64,000 nt of DNA from an uncultured Pseudomonadota bacterium (GCA_913061235.1 CAJXTB010000001.1:434001-498000), one strand, 5' to 3'; counted from the stretch's first letter, positions 36,068 to 46,051 are shown. A program made the numbers and translations. The notes: generated by a model from the sequence alone, not told the origin.

Positions 36068-37885
36068 TTACTCCTGGTCCACTAGCCATGCATCCACACG
36101 ACGGGTCAGCACCGGCAGACTCACCGCACCACCACCGAGCACCACATCATGGAACGCCGACAGGTCGAAGTCGTCTCCCAGCTGCTCTTCGGCCTTGTGA
36201 CGCAGCTCCCAGATGTGCAACTGACCGGTCTTGTACGCCAGCGCCTGACCCGGCCATGAGATGTAGCGGTCGACCTCATTGGCAATGTTGTTCGTTGCTA
36301 GTGGGGTTTTTTCCTGCATGTAGGCCTCGGCCTGTTCGCGGGTCCAGCCTTGGCTGTGGATGCCGGTATCGACCACCAAGCGGGCCGCACGCCACGCATC
36401 GAAGGACAGCATGCCCAGACGGTCCACGTCTTCTGGGTACAGTCCCAGCTCGTCGGACAAGCGCTCGGTGTACAGGGCCCACCCTTCCACGAACGCGGTC
36501 ATGCCCATGTGACGACGAACGGCCGGCATGTCAGGCAGTTCCTGGGCAATGGCAATCTGAAGGTGATGTCCAGGGATCGCTTCATGGTACGCCAGAACGC
36601 GCGCCTCGTGACGCGGGCGCGTCTCTGGAGCGTAGGTGTTGACGTAGTAGGTACCGGGGCGCGAGCCGTCTGGAGCGGGCTGCCGGTAGTAGGCAATGGT
36701 GGTGTACGGCGCTTCGTTGGCCGGTACTGGGCGCACGTCGCACTCGGCTTGCGGCAGACGACCAAAGGCTTGAACCATGGCTTCGCGAGCGTCTTGGAGG
36801 GCCTGCTCGGCGGTCTGCTGGACTTCTTCGGCGGTGGTGAACAACAACTCGTCGTCCGTGCGCATGTGTTCGAAGATCTCACCAATGTCTCGGGTCCCAA
36901 ACACCCGCTCGCCTACGTCTTGGAACTCAACATGGATTTTCGCCATTTCGTCCAAGCCAAGCTGGTGAATGTCCGCTGCTGAACGGTCGAGGGTGGTGTA
37001 GGCACGCACCCGTGATTCGTAGCAGGCTGGACCGTCGGGCAAGGCGCCAACGCCCACGGCATCTGCCGAGCGCGCGACGGGTAGGACCTCGGCTTTGAGG
37101 AAGGCCAGGTACGTCTCTAAGGCGGCTCGGAACGGCCCCATAGCGGCGAGAACGCGGGCGTCGAAAGCGTCATTGTCCACGTCTGAGAACTCGGTCGTGC
37201 CTCGAACGAGGGCCAACGCCCACTCTTCATCAGCGGATGCAAGCTGACGCTCGACCTGTTCAACGACCAGCGCGGCGGTGTCCGCGTTGACCACCCAACC
37301 GTCGGCCAATCCAAGGCGAAGCTGCGCGATGTCATCGTCTACGACACTCGGAAGCTGGCTAAGGCGGGTGGTGAAATCCAGGCCATTCTGCACCGTGTCT
37401 AGCGGATGAGTATCTGCGAGATCATTGTAGGAAACCGAGGGGTTACCGCGCGGAGAGATCGACCACTGTTCGAAGCGGCAGACCTCGCTGGCGGTGTCGT
37501 ACGACAGGTCTTCGATGAACAGCTCGAGGGTCGTGCGCTCGCTGTCGTTCAAAGAGGCCACATCAATGGCGCGTGCGCGACTCAAGAACGCGGCGCGCTC
37601 CGTCTTATGACGCTCACTGGCCGCCGGGGAACCGTCCGACAGCAGTGCGTTGTAGCGGGAGTCGCCAAGTGCAGTGGCCCAGGTGGGAGCGTTCGCCATG
37701 GTCGTCTCCCAGTGGCTGTGGAGCAGCCCTTGGAGCACGGGATGGTCGATGCCAGCGACCGCCTCGGCGTTCAGTGCCGGAGTCGTGACGACGACGGGTG
37801 GGGCTTGAACCTCGGGAGCGGTAGGAACCATCGGCTTTGCGCAGCCGACCAAGGCGATGAGTGAGACCAGGGACCACTTGGACAT
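36068..37885 (-). CDS. DUF885-family lipoprotein (putative metallopeptidase)
   Basis: 605 residues from the ATG at 37885, with GGGAGTC upstream. The signal peptide has lipobox ALVGC. The DUF885 hallmark AYHEAIPGHHLQIAIAQ (HExxxGHH) lies near residue 440, with the LYTERLSDELGLY block after it, consistent with a zinc peptidase fold related to M3/M32-like enzymes. It is probably an envelope-anchored peptidase, though most members are uncharacterised. It is in line with the downstream hydrolase gene. Confidence 0.9.
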   Translation of the reverse strand: MSKWSLVSLIALVGCAKPMVPTAPEVQAPPVVVTTPALNAEAVAGIDHPVLQGLLHSHWETTMANAPTWATALGDSRYNALLSDGSPAASERHKTERAAFLSRARAIDVASLNDSERTTLELFIEDLSYDTASEVCRFEQWSISPRGNPSVSYNDLADTHPLDTVQNGLDFTTRLSQLPSVVDDDIAQLRLGLADGWVVNADTAALVVEQVERQLASADEEWALALVRGTTEFSDVDNDAFDARVLAAMGPFRAALETYLAFLKAEVLPVARSADAVGVGALPDGPACYESRVRAYTTLDRSAADIHQLGLDEMAKIHVEFQDVGERVFGTRDIGEIFEHMRTDDELLFTTAEEVQQTAEQALQDAREAMVQAFGRLPQAECDVRPVPANEAPYTTIAYYRQPAPDGSRPGTYYVNTYAPETRPRHEARVLAYHEAIPGHHLQIAIAQELPDMPAVRRHMGMTAFVEGWALYTERLSDELGLYPEDVDRLGMLSFDAWRAARLVVDTGIHSQGWTREQAEAYMQEKTPLATNNIANEVDRYISWPGQALAYKTGQLHIWELRHKAEEQLGDDFDLSAFHDVVLGGGAVSLPVLTRRVDAWLVDQE

Positions 37886-37912
37886 ATCGACTCCCAATGA
37901 CGAGGAGCGCGC

Positions 37913-38923
37913 CTATCCGACCGTCACCCACACCGCCGCAATCGCCAGGAACAGCGCGATGACGCCGACGACGACAAGAGCGGCAACACCACCAGCCACG
38001 GCAAAGATGCGCCACTGACCCGGGCGCTTCTCTCGCCGCACGACAATCCGCTCCACTTCGGCGCGTCTCTCCAGCGAGCGCGCAAGATTCGCCGCTGAGG
38101 CCGGCCGCTTCTCGGGGTCACGGCTCAAGCACTGCATGATCAGCGCACCGAGCCACTCTGGAAGCTGAGGCTGATGCACCCGCGGGTGTGTCGGAGGCTG
38201 CTGGGTCTGCTGGCGCAACACCTCCCGCGCGCTGCCTCGGTACGGGAGCTGCCCTGTTGCCAGCTCGTACAGCACAGCACCCAGCGCATAGATGTCGCTG
38301 CGCTCGTCCACCTGCCGGAGCTCGATGTACTCGGGCGCCATGTACAGGGGGGTCCCCACACGCTTGCCGACCGCCGTCAGATCTTGCGAGGTGTCGCTCT
38401 CAATGCGAGCGAGACCAAAGTCGAGCACCTTCACCCAATCGGGCGTGCCGTATTGAGTCGTCAACAGCACGTTGTCCGGCTTCAAGTCACGATGAACCAC
38501 ACCGTTCGCGTGCGCCGCCTCCAACGCCCGAGCAATGCGCCCACCAATACGTGCGACGCGCTGTGGGTCCATCGGCGCCTCCGCATCCATCACCGAGGAC
38601 AACGTGGGGCCACGAAGAAGCTCCATCACCAAGAATAGATCGCCGTCATCTGTGTGGCCGAAGTCGTAGACACGAACAGTGTGCGGATGTTCGATCCGCG
38701 CCGTGGCGCGCATCTCTGTGTAGAAACGTTTGACCACAGTGTCGTCATCTGTGTGCCGTCCATGAAGGACTTTCAGCGCTACCCAACGCTCCATGCCACG
38801 CTGCCGTGCCCGATACACGCGCCCCATTCCGCCGGTCGCCACCAGGTCATTGACTTGGTACTTCCCAGCGAAGAGCCGTCCCAGCCACGGATCGGTACTC
38901 GACAGTGGCCCACGACCACTCAA
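37913..38923 (-). CDS. Ser/Thr protein kinase with C-terminal membrane helix
   Basis: About 336 residues. No ATG is available near the domain. I place the start at the TTG at 38923, preceded by AGGTGG; a GTG at 38932 is nearly as good. It is a Hanks-type kinase: GGMGRVYRA glycine loop, Lys51 in ALKVL, VHRDLKPDNVLL, LDFGLAR, MAPEYIE, and a C-lobe ending at ~residue 290. A basic linker (RREKRPG) leads to one C-terminal transmembrane helix, with no extracellular sensor domain. It is typical of myxobacterial signalling kinases. It lies 157 bases downstream of the methionine sulfoxide reductase gene on the same strand. Confidence 0.9.
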   Translation of the reverse strand: MSGRGPLSSTDPWLGRLFAGKYQVNDLVATGGMGRVYRARQRGMERWVALKVLHGRHTDDDTVVKRFYTEMRATARIEHPHTVRVYDFGHTDDGDLFLVMELLRGPTLSSVMDAEAPMDPQRVARIGGRIARALEAAHANGVVHRDLKPDNVLLTTQYGTPDWVKVLDFGLARIESDTSQDLTAVGKRVGTPLYMAPEYIELRQVDERSDIYALGAVLYELATGQLPYRGSAREVLRQQTQQPPTHPRVHQPQLPEWLGALIMQCLSRDPEKRPASAANLARSLERRAEVERIVVRREKRPGQWRIFAVAGGVAALVVVGVIALFLAIAAVWVTVG

Positions 38924-39080
38924 CGCTGCCACCTGTCGCTTGCCGGAAGCCTCCCCCGTTCGGGGGATGCCCGACCCAACAACGCGTGAGTAACAAACCT
39001 CTGACGGCGACCCGATGGGCAGGGACAGCCACGCAGGAGCGTTATTTCGACGCTCAGGCGGGGTAGCTCGAAGGTCGCCG

Positions 39081-39551
39081 TCACTCTGTCCCCCAGCGCG
39101 CACCAAGGTCAGAGCACACCGCCTCAACGTTGAGCTGGTCGGCCTCTGTGAATGCGTTGAGGGTGTCACTGTCCAGGTCCAAGACGGCCAGAACGGTACC
39201 GCTCGGCCCACAGATCGGGACAACGAGCTCGCTCTGTGTTGACGAGGAACAGGCGATGTGGCCTGGAAAGGCATTCACGTCTGCGACGCGTTGGGTTGTG
39301 CGAGTTCGCGCAGCGGCGCCACACACACCCTTGTCGAACGGAATGCGCAAGCACCCATGACCACCTTGGTAGGGCCCAATGACCAGCAGGTTTGGGGCCG
39401 TGACGCGGTAAAAACCGGTCCAATGGAAGTGGTCAAATGCGTGATGCAGTTCACACGCGACCGTCGCCATCATAGCGATAATATCGGTCTCGCCGTCCAA
39501 CAGACCCGTGATGCGGAGGCGCGTCTGTTCCCATCGCTCCGATTCGGTCAT
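39081..39551 (-). CDS. msrC: Free methionine-(R)-sulfoxide reductase (GAF-fold fRMsr)
   Basis: 156 residues, a single GAF domain. Cys67, Cys77 and Cys101 have the same spacing (10 and 24) as the catalytic and resolving cysteines of E. coli fRMsr, within GPYQGGHGCLRI, GVCGAA and FPGHIACSS. The LDLDSDTLNAFTEADQ end is also typical. It reduces free methionine-R-sulfoxide, not the protein-bound form, as an antioxidant repair step in the cytoplasm. GGAG precedes its ATG. It lies upstream of the kinase gene and may share its transcript. Confidence 0.93.
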   Translation of the reverse strand: MTESERWEQTRLRITGLLDGETDIIAMMATVACELHHAFDHFHWTGFYRVTAPNLLVIGPYQGGHGCLRIPFDKGVCGAAARTRTTQRVADVNAFPGHIACSSSTQSELVVPICGPSGTVLAVLDLDSDTLNAFTEADQLNVEAVCSDLGARWGTE

Positions 39552-39641
39552 GCTGTCTCCCAGGTAGCGGTCCGGCCCGACCTGTACCCTACTCCAACCT
39601 CAAGCGGTGATGGGAAGGGACAGTCGGGGTAGACTCGCTGC

Positions 39642-40292
39642 ATGACCCACCGCGCCCTACTCGTTTTTTGTCTGACACCGTTTGCCCTGGCCTCTTTGGC
39701 CTGCATGCAATCCGAGACGTCAGTGACCCCGACCCCAGAACCCGTGGCGCGTGAGGAGCCCGATGACGAGGGCTTCGGCGCGTTGTTCGACCAGGACCGG
39801 GCCCCAGCTCCACGGCCGACCGGTGATACCGCTGAGCCCGCCGCAGTACCCGTCGCAGCACCCGTCGCAGATGTGGCTCCCACACCGACACCTGCCGCAG
39901 CACCGGCCACCGCACCCAGCTCACGGGACCTGCCCGCAGTCCAAGCAGCCACGACTCCAGGCAGTGCAGCCGTGGCCGAACCCGAGCCGGCTACCGGCGG
40001 GTACAAGGCCATCGTCGCCTTTTACGGAGGCGAGCAACCCGAAGATTTTGCCGGCACCGTCGCAGGTCTACGCAGCGCCGCGAGCGCACAGGGCATCCAG
40101 GTCGTTCTCGCTCCAATCGGAAGCGACACCGTCACGGTTGAAGGCGGACGCGTCAACATCGGCGCTTTCCGCGCAGCACGTGACGCGGGCTTCGTCTTTG
40201 CCGCGGATGGCCGCCAGTCCGTCTTTGCCTACTACCCGCCAGAGACGCCCATTCGGACGTCTGCTAGCAGCTACTTCGGCGTCTCCCTCTAG
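39642..40292 (+). CDS. Lipoprotein with Pro/Ala-rich linker, unknown
   Basis: 216 residues. The lipobox LASLAC (Cys21) is followed by a long low-complexity linker of Pro, Ala, Val and Thr (about residues 25-120), then a compact C-terminal domain of about 90 residues (AIVAFYGGEQPEDFAG ... YFGVSL). The domain matches nothing I recognise. It is probably an envelope protein held away from the membrane by the linker. It converges with the UPF0182 gene with six bases between. Confidence 0.75.
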   Translation: MTHRALLVFCLTPFALASLACMQSETSVTPTPEPVAREEPDDEGFGALFDQDRAPAPRPTGDTAEPAAVPVAAPVADVAPTPTPAAAPATAPSSRDLPAVQAATTPGSAAVAEPEPATGGYKAIVAFYGGEQPEDFAGTVAGLRSAASAQGIQVVLAPIGSDTVTVEGGRVNIGAFRAARDAGFVFAADGRQSVFAYYPPETPIRTSASSYFGVSL

Positions 40293-40298
40293 ACCGCC

Positions 40299-43127
40299 CT
40301 ACTCGGGGGCGGCTTGAGGAACGGAATCGAGCTCGACCCCTTCTTCCTGCGCATCTTCAAGGCCAGCGAGGTCTTGTAGCGTCAGCTCAAGCGCGTCCAG
40401 AGCAACGCCGTACGCAGCCCAGTCACCGGCTTGCATCGCAACCTCAGCATCTTGGTACTGGCGCAGGGCCATCGCAGCGAGGTCGCCACCATCGGCTGAC
40501 CCCTGTGTCGCAGTGGTCTCCGCTGCACGTTCTTCACGCGCTTGGTCTTCCACTTCGACAGCAAACAGCTTGCGAAGCGCGCCCTCAAGTGTCGGCTCCA
40601 TCGCCACCCGGTTCTCGTAGCCAACAAGCACACGCTTGAGCTCTGGAATGGCTGAACGGGCCTCGGTCTGTCCGGCACTCGTCGCCTGGGACGCCTGCAG
40701 GTACAGCGGCTGCACGTAGATCAGGGACTCCTCGACGGGAATGACCAGCATGGTGCCGAGGTTGGTCTGCGAGCCATTGCTGCTCCACAAGGTCAGCTGC
40801 GGGCTAATCGTGGCGTCCTGCTTGAAGCGCGATGCCACCTGTGACGGCCCATACAAGACCCGGTCCTTCGGGAACTGGTAGGCGCGAAGCCCGCCGTAGG
40901 CAGACCCATCGCTGCGAGCGACCATCCATGCGGCCAGGTTCTCCTTGGTCTTCGGAACGAACGGCAACATCACAATGAACTCTTCGGTCTCTTCGCCGGG
41001 GAGCTTCATAACGGTGTAGTACGGCTCCATCATCTGACCGTCAACGGCGGGAACCTCCCATTCATCCTCACGATTGTAGAACACCTGTGGATCGGTCATG
41101 TGGTAGGTCGCGAACAGCTTGGCCTGCGCCTCGAAGGCATCTTGCGGGTAGCGAAGGTGCGAGCGAAGTCCGTCGGAAAGGTCGCTTCCAGGCCGGAATA
41201 GATCCGGGAAGGTTGCGCGCCAGGCAGCCAAGATGGGGTCGTTGTCGTCTACCGCGTAGAACAGCGTCTCACCCGTGTAGGCGTCTACCGTGATCTTGAC
41301 GCTACTACGCATGTAGTTGACGGTTCGCCAGCCAGGGAAACGCCAGGGTTCGGCGTACGGAAAGCGCCGAGTTCCGGTGTAGCCGTCGAGTACCCAGACC
41401 AGTCGGCCGTCGTCGATGACCAAGTAGGGGTCGTTGTCGATGCCCAAGAAGGGGGCAATGGTCTCAACGCGCTCGCGGATGTCTCGGTACAGCAGAATGC
41501 GGCTGTCCGCATTGATCTCGCCGGCCAGAATCACGTTGCTACTGTTCAGTCGTAGAGCCCAAGCAGCGCGCCAAAGCCCGCCGCCGATCTGCACGCCACC
41601 ATCGCCTTCGTAGGTCGTGTAGGCCTCACCGTCACCGGTTGGGTAGTCGAATTCGCGGTTGTCGGTCCGTACGAAGACGGGCTCGGTCATCACTTCACCG
41701 AAGTACAGCGCCGGCTCATCGATCCGCAGATCATCCGGGTAGGCAACCTGTGGGGGTAGGTCCTGTACCCACAAACGCGGCAGTCCCTCTTCGGTCACCT
41801 CGTTGACGGGCCCCAGCGCAATGCCGTAGCCATGGGTGTAGGTCATGGTCTCATTGACCCAGGTCCGGGCACGGGCAGGCAGGCTGGATGCCACGAGCTC
41901 ACGTGGGGACAGCATGATCTGACGCAGCTGACCGTCGACCATGTACCGGTCGTTGTCGACGTGGGCGAAGTCGTAGTAGGTCCGAATTTCTTGGACCTGC
42001 GAGAAGGTGTCGAGCAGCGGCTTGTGGTCCCATAGACGGACATTGTCCAGCGTGGGCTGGTTGGCCTGAATGTCAGCCCAGCTCAGCTCCGCCGTGCCCG
42101 AGAGGTCTCGCTCTTCAACACCGTCCAACGAGAAGGCGTGGCGGGTAGCGGCAATGTGCGAGGTGATGTGCTCCGACTCAAGAGCAATCTCATTCGGCTC
42201 AACGCGGTAGCGCTGGACCAAGCCCGGAACGAACGCCGAGAGCAGTCCCGGCACGAAGACCAGGGCGCCGACACCGGCCCAAGCCGGACGAAGTCCACGG
42301 GCAATCGCCGCAAAAGCGATGGGGGCAGCAATGACCGCACACGCCGCTTGCAACGTGAGTAGCGGCATTGTAGCGGTGATGTCCGCGCTGCCGGGTCCAG
42401 AGATGAGTCCCGTTTGCAGGTACATGAGGTCGTAGCGAGCCAACCAAGAGCCGGCTCCAACGAGAACCAAGCCCGCTCCGACCAACACACCCAGGTGGGA
42501 CTTGACGAAAGTCGAGATGTGGACGCCTCGGACTTCAGCCTGTCCGCCACGCTCCACAATGTCCAGACGGATGGCACCGCGAAGGCCGTACAGGATGGCT
42601 GCCGAGATGGCGCCAAGGACTACGACGGCGAAGAGCGTTCCGCGCAGGACTTGCAGCAGAGGAAGCGTGAAGACGTAGAAGCTCGCGTCATGTCCAAGAA
42701 CAGGCTCGGTCCATCCAAACGACCCGCCGTTCAAAAACAGCAACAGCAGCGACCACTGTGTAGACATGAACAGCCCAACGAATACCGCCAAGATGGCCGA
42801 GACGACACCCGTCAAGGTTGCCGCTGGAATGCGCATGAGCATCTGACCCACTGGATTGTCGACGAGCTCTGGGTTCATAGCAGCCCCGCCTGGGGAGCGC
42901 GCCAACGCAACGACAGCGTTCGCCTGCAACAGCGCAAAAGCACCCAGAGCCGAAGCCACTCCAAGTCCGATCTGCGCGAGCAGTGTGGTCTGGAAGATAC
43001 TTCCGTAGCCAATCGCGTCAAACCACAGCCAGTCCGTCGCAATGACCACCATGGAGCGGCCAAATAGGAACGTGAGTAGACCAACAACAACGACAATGAC
43101 CGCAGCAATGCGGGCTGCCTTGGGCAT
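40299..43127 (-). CDS. UPF0182 (COG1615) family membrane protein
   Basis: 942 residues. About seven hydrophobic segments occupy the first ~300 residues (first: IAAVIVVVVGLLTFLFG). A large extracytoplasmic region follows, with family blocks such as ATRHAFSLDGVEERDL, VDGQLRQIMLSPREL, YTHGYGIALGPVNEV and MRSSVKITVDAYTGE. Length and order fit UPF0182, whose function is unknown. The C-terminal ~80 residues are Glu/Ala-rich and helical. It is a single leftward gene. Confidence 0.93.
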   Translation of the reverse strand: MPKAARIAAVIVVVVGLLTFLFGRSMVVIATDWLWFDAIGYGSIFQTTLLAQIGLGVASALGAFALLQANAVVALARSPGGAAMNPELVDNPVGQMLMRIPAATLTGVVSAILAVFVGLFMSTQWSLLLLFLNGGSFGWTEPVLGHDASFYVFTLPLLQVLRGTLFAVVVLGAISAAILYGLRGAIRLDIVERGGQAEVRGVHISTFVKSHLGVLVGAGLVLVGAGSWLARYDLMYLQTGLISGPGSADITATMPLLTLQAACAVIAAPIAFAAIARGLRPAWAGVGALVFVPGLLSAFVPGLVQRYRVEPNEIALESEHITSHIAATRHAFSLDGVEERDLSGTAELSWADIQANQPTLDNVRLWDHKPLLDTFSQVQEIRTYYDFAHVDNDRYMVDGQLRQIMLSPRELVASSLPARARTWVNETMTYTHGYGIALGPVNEVTEEGLPRLWVQDLPPQVAYPDDLRIDEPALYFGEVMTEPVFVRTDNREFDYPTGDGEAYTTYEGDGGVQIGGGLWRAAWALRLNSSNVILAGEINADSRILLYRDIRERVETIAPFLGIDNDPYLVIDDGRLVWVLDGYTGTRRFPYAEPWRFPGWRTVNYMRSSVKITVDAYTGETLFYAVDDNDPILAAWRATFPDLFRPGSDLSDGLRSHLRYPQDAFEAQAKLFATYHMTDPQVFYNREDEWEVPAVDGQMMEPYYTVMKLPGEETEEFIVMLPFVPKTKENLAAWMVARSDGSAYGGLRAYQFPKDRVLYGPSQVASRFKQDATISPQLTLWSSNGSQTNLGTMLVIPVEESLIYVQPLYLQASQATSAGQTEARSAIPELKRVLVGYENRVAMEPTLEGALRKLFAVEVEDQAREERAAETTATQGSADGGDLAAMALRQYQDAEVAMQAGDWAAYGVALDALELTLQDLAGLEDAQEEGVELDSVPQAAPE

Positions 43128-43199
43128 ACGACCTCCGGGGAGAACCGTCCCTATCGCTTTCGCAGAGTCGTGAGCGCCACAGTTGGAATCTGCATCAGC

Positions 43200-44015
43200 T
43201 CATGGCAGCCACGCCGCCACACTGGCTTGTGACAGCTCCCACAGTCGCTTGGCGTCATGTTCGCTCCGCGCCTGCTTGCTGGGCGTCTTCTCGCAGCTCT
43301 TTGCGTAGTAGGCCCCGCTACGGACGGTGGGCGTCGTCGCACAAAACACACTGGTCTTGGCGCCATCATCCACTGACAGCTGAACAAGGCGTGTCAGACG
43401 CATAATCCAGCTCATCCACCCAGTGTTCATGCCGAAGTTTGACGCCACAAAGCCCGGATGCAGACTGACTACCTCGACCTCAGGGTGACGACGGGCGAAC
43501 TCGGCCGCGAACAACACATTCATCAGCTTGCTCTGCTGGTAGCGCTTCCAGCCGGCGTAGGAGCCTTCACCGTCTAGGTCCGAGAACGGAACGCTCGCGC
43601 CATAGTGGGCATCCGACGCCACACAGACCACCCGTCCCCCACTCTCGGTCAGCCGGGGCAGCAGAAGCTGGGTGAGCAGGAAGTGCGCGAGGTGATTGAC
43701 GCCCCAGGTGGATTCGTGGCCGTCCTCCGTGAGCACGGTCTCGGTCTGAATCAGCCCAGCATTGTTGAGCAGGACGTCTAGGCGCGACCATCGCTCAACC
43801 ACATCCGCGGCCAAGGCCGAGACCTGTTCGAGCGACATCAAGTCGGCAAGAAAGACCGTGGCTTGTCCGCCGGCCTGTTCGATCTCTCCGGCGACAGCCT
43901 TTGCCTTGTCGGCTGAGCGCCCGTGAACGCCAATGTGATGGCCAAGAGCGGCAAGCTCCAGAGCCGTCTGTCGTCCAATCCCGCTCGTTGCCCCTGTGAT
44001 CAAGATGTTCGCCAC
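43200..44015 (-). CDS. SDR family oxidoreductase, retinol dehydrogenase-like
   Basis: 271 residues. TGATSGIG (7-14) binds the cofactor, NNAG follows, and the catalytic motif is Tyr-Gln-Gln-Ser-Lys (YQQSK). HGRSADKA suggests NADPH preference. The SLHPGFVASNFGMN and WGVNHLAHFLLTQLLLP segments are typical of the RDH/WW-oxidoreductase-like SDRs. The substrate is unknown. It lies 33 bases downstream of the VWA gene on the same strand and might be the last gene of that transcript. Confidence 0.88.
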   Translation of the reverse strand: MANILITGATSGIGRQTALELAALGHHIGVHGRSADKAKAVAGEIEQAGGQATVFLADLMSLEQVSALAADVVERWSRLDVLLNNAGLIQTETVLTEDGHESTWGVNHLAHFLLTQLLLPRLTESGGRVVCVASDAHYGASVPFSDLDGEGSYAGWKRYQQSKLMNVLFAAEFARRHPEVEVVSLHPGFVASNFGMNTGWMSWIMRLTRLVQLSVDDGAKTSVFCATTPTVRSGAYYAKSCEKTPSKQARSEHDAKRLWELSQASVAAWLP

Positions 44016-44048
44016 GTCGCCTCCGGGTGTCAGGGTAGCGCCGGTCCC

Positions 44049-45164
44049 CTAGCCTCTCCCGCGCGCCCAAGCGGTGAGGTCACGGCCATCAAGTGCAGCG
44101 GCTAGCAGAGGCCCGAGCTGGCCAGGAGCACAGGCGAGGCACGGCATGCCTAGACGTCGCAATCGGTCGGCGGTGCCGGCGTCATAGGACGGTGCGCCGT
44201 CGTCACTGACCGCCAACAGCCCGACCATGCGCACACCCGCGTCACACAACCGCGCCACGACCTGAAGAAGCCCGCTGGAGCTCGGCCCCTCGAACAGATC
44301 GCTCATCAGAACAACCGTTGTTCGCCGGGGCGTCTGCAGTCCGTCTTCCACAACCCTCAAGGCACCAGCAATGTCCGTTCCGCCACCGAGCTGGGCTCCG
44401 AACAACACGGCGACAGGATCCCGCACGTGCTCGGTCAGGTCGACCACGCGCGTGTCGAACGCGAGCAAGCGAGTAGCGATGGACGGAACCTGCGCCAAGG
44501 CACTCGCCGCAATGGCCGCGTACACCAACGAGGCGCTCATGGAGCCAGATTGGTCCACACACAGCACCACATGGTCGAGCCGTGTGCCATGACGCGACGT
44601 GCCCACAAGGGTGTCTGGAATGACCGTCTTTCGCGCAGCATCGTAGTGCCGCAAGTTCTTCAGAATGGTTCGATTCCAGTCAATGTCCCCACCCACAGGA
44701 TGCCGTGAACGACGACGCCTCAGCGACCCACGCACCGCCTGTTCTACGGGCCCCCGCAGTGTCTTGGCGAGCTCTCGAACCACCTGGTCAACAACGGACC
44801 GAGCGCGCTCACGGACCTCATTGGGCATGCCCTCGCTAAGCCCGACCAACGCGACTGCCAGGTCAACATCCACCTGCAGCGTGTCCAACAGCTCAGGCTC
44901 CAGCAGCAGCCGGGTCAGGTCCAGACGCTCGACCGCATCCTTCTGTAGAAGCTGGACCGTTCGGGGTGGGAAGAGGTCTCGGACCTCGCCTAGCCACTGT
45001 GCGACTTTGGGCGCGGTTCGTCCCATTCCGCCGGTTCGTTCGGCGTCGTACACCGCTTCGAGCGCACGGTCCCTCCGCTGGTCGGTCTCGGACAGTTCCG
45101 CAGGCAATGCAGGGGCAGCACTCTCGCCTAGGACGAGTCGCCAGCGTCGGTCTCGCTCGGTCAT
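44049..45164 (-). CDS. VWA-domain protein of a MoxR/DUF5682 cassette
   Basis: 371 residues. Residues ~1-150 are helical and charged, and ~196-345 form a von Willebrand A domain with MIDAS motif DQSGS (204-208), GGGTDIAGAL and the later Asp of MSDLFEG. There is no signal peptide, so it is a cytoplasmic VWA, as usual for partners of MoxR ATPases. In related cassettes it follows DUF5682 directly; here a sigma factor, a membrane protein and an HDOD protein lie between. It probably works with the MoxR ATPase in a metal-dependent remodelling complex. Confidence 0.85.
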   Translation of the reverse strand: MTERDRRWRLVLGESAAPALPAELSETDQRRDRALEAVYDAERTGGMGRTAPKVAQWLGEVRDLFPPRTVQLLQKDAVERLDLTRLLLEPELLDTLQVDVDLAVALVGLSEGMPNEVRERARSVVDQVVRELAKTLRGPVEQAVRGSLRRRRSRHPVGGDIDWNRTILKNLRHYDAARKTVIPDTLVGTSRHGTRLDHVVLCVDQSGSMSASLVYAAIAASALAQVPSIATRLLAFDTRVVDLTEHVRDPVAVLFGAQLGGGTDIAGALRVVEDGLQTPRRTTVVLMSDLFEGPSSSGLLQVVARLCDAGVRMVGLLAVSDDGAPSYDAGTADRLRRLGMPCLACAPGQLGPLLAAALDGRDLTAWARGRG

Positions 45165-45174
45165 GCCTAGGTGG

Positions 45175-45987
45175 CTATCCGGCGACGCGAACCTTGCCAG
45201 AAGCGGTGTCGAGCCAGTGGTGAATCTCTTCGCCGCGAATCTCGAGGGCCTGGGACGCTGGCAGGTTCACCAGCTGTCCAACGGCATCTTGTGTGGGCGT
45301 CTGCGACTGCATCGCGGTGTCGATAGCGTCGGCCACTTGAACAACGACAGCGAGGGGGTCGGTCGCGGACGTCACAGGGTCATGGTGACAGCGAACTCCG
45401 GTCGCAATGCGTGGTGCAATGCCCCACTGAAGCAACAACGCGCTCATCAGCGCTGCGTGGTCGACTCCCAACGCTTCTCGTTCGGCCCGTACCAATCTCT
45501 CTCCATGACACTCGGCAGCCATCGCGTCGTACGCTGGATGAGACTCGGAGAACACGGGCATGGCGCCATCATGTAGGCAGCCGGCAAGGAACGCGTCTCC
45601 AGGGTCGACTCCGGCTGTCCGTCGGGCAATCAGCCGGGCCAAACCGCCCACACGAACCGCATGATAGCCGATGCGTCGACCGGTCAGTGTGTCCCAGAGC
45701 TGGGCGCCAATGGACACTGCCAAGATGAGCCGCAAAGCCTCGGCCATGCCGGTGTACACGAAGACATCGTTCAACCGATGAATCGGACGCGGCATGTCGT
45801 AGAACGGTCCATTGACCAGTCGAACGATACGCATGCTCACCGCAGGATGCCGGTGAACCACACGCACCAAGTCGGTGACCGAAGAGTCCGGATTGGAGAC
45901 GACAGCAACCGCGTGCGACGCAATGGCCGGGAACAATCCCAGTCGCGTGGCGCGCGTTGACCATGTTTGAATGTCTGTAGGACGCAT
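45175..45987 (-). CDS. HDOD-domain signalling protein
   Basis: 270 residues. An HDOD domain covers about residues 15-215: LVRVVHRHPAVSMRIVRLVN at the start, FLAGCLHDGAMPVF, and the late YHAVRVGGLARLIARR and CHHDP stretches. It lacks a GGDEF or receiver domain. HDOD proteins act in bacterial signal transduction without a fixed catalytic activity. AGGA precedes the ATG. It ends 10 bases before the VWA gene and starts 65 bases after the probable anti-sigma gene. Confidence 0.85.
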   Translation of the reverse strand: MRPTDIQTWSTRATRLGLFPAIASHAVAVVSNPDSSVTDLVRVVHRHPAVSMRIVRLVNGPFYDMPRPIHRLNDVFVYTGMAEALRLILAVSIGAQLWDTLTGRRIGYHAVRVGGLARLIARRTAGVDPGDAFLAGCLHDGAMPVFSESHPAYDAMAAECHGERLVRAEREALGVDHAALMSALLLQWGIAPRIATGVRCHHDPVTSATDPLAVVVQVADAIDTAMQSQTPTQDAVGQLVNLPASQALEIRGEEIHHWLDTASGKVRVAG

Positions 45988-46051
45988 GTGGTCCTATCGA
46001 CGCACGTCCGGCCGACTAAAGGAAAAAGATGCGACGGACCGTCGTACGCGA

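Noticed and set aside
37913-39274. Full-length 453-codon frame for the kinase
   Set aside because: The first ~117 codons overlap the methionine sulfoxide reductase gene in antiparallel-like composition and precede any kinase motif; a start near 38923-38932 with a ribosome site fits better.
44665-45576. Rightward 303-codon open frame
   Set aside because: Antisense to the VWA and HDOD genes; Ser/Arg-rich with no domain.
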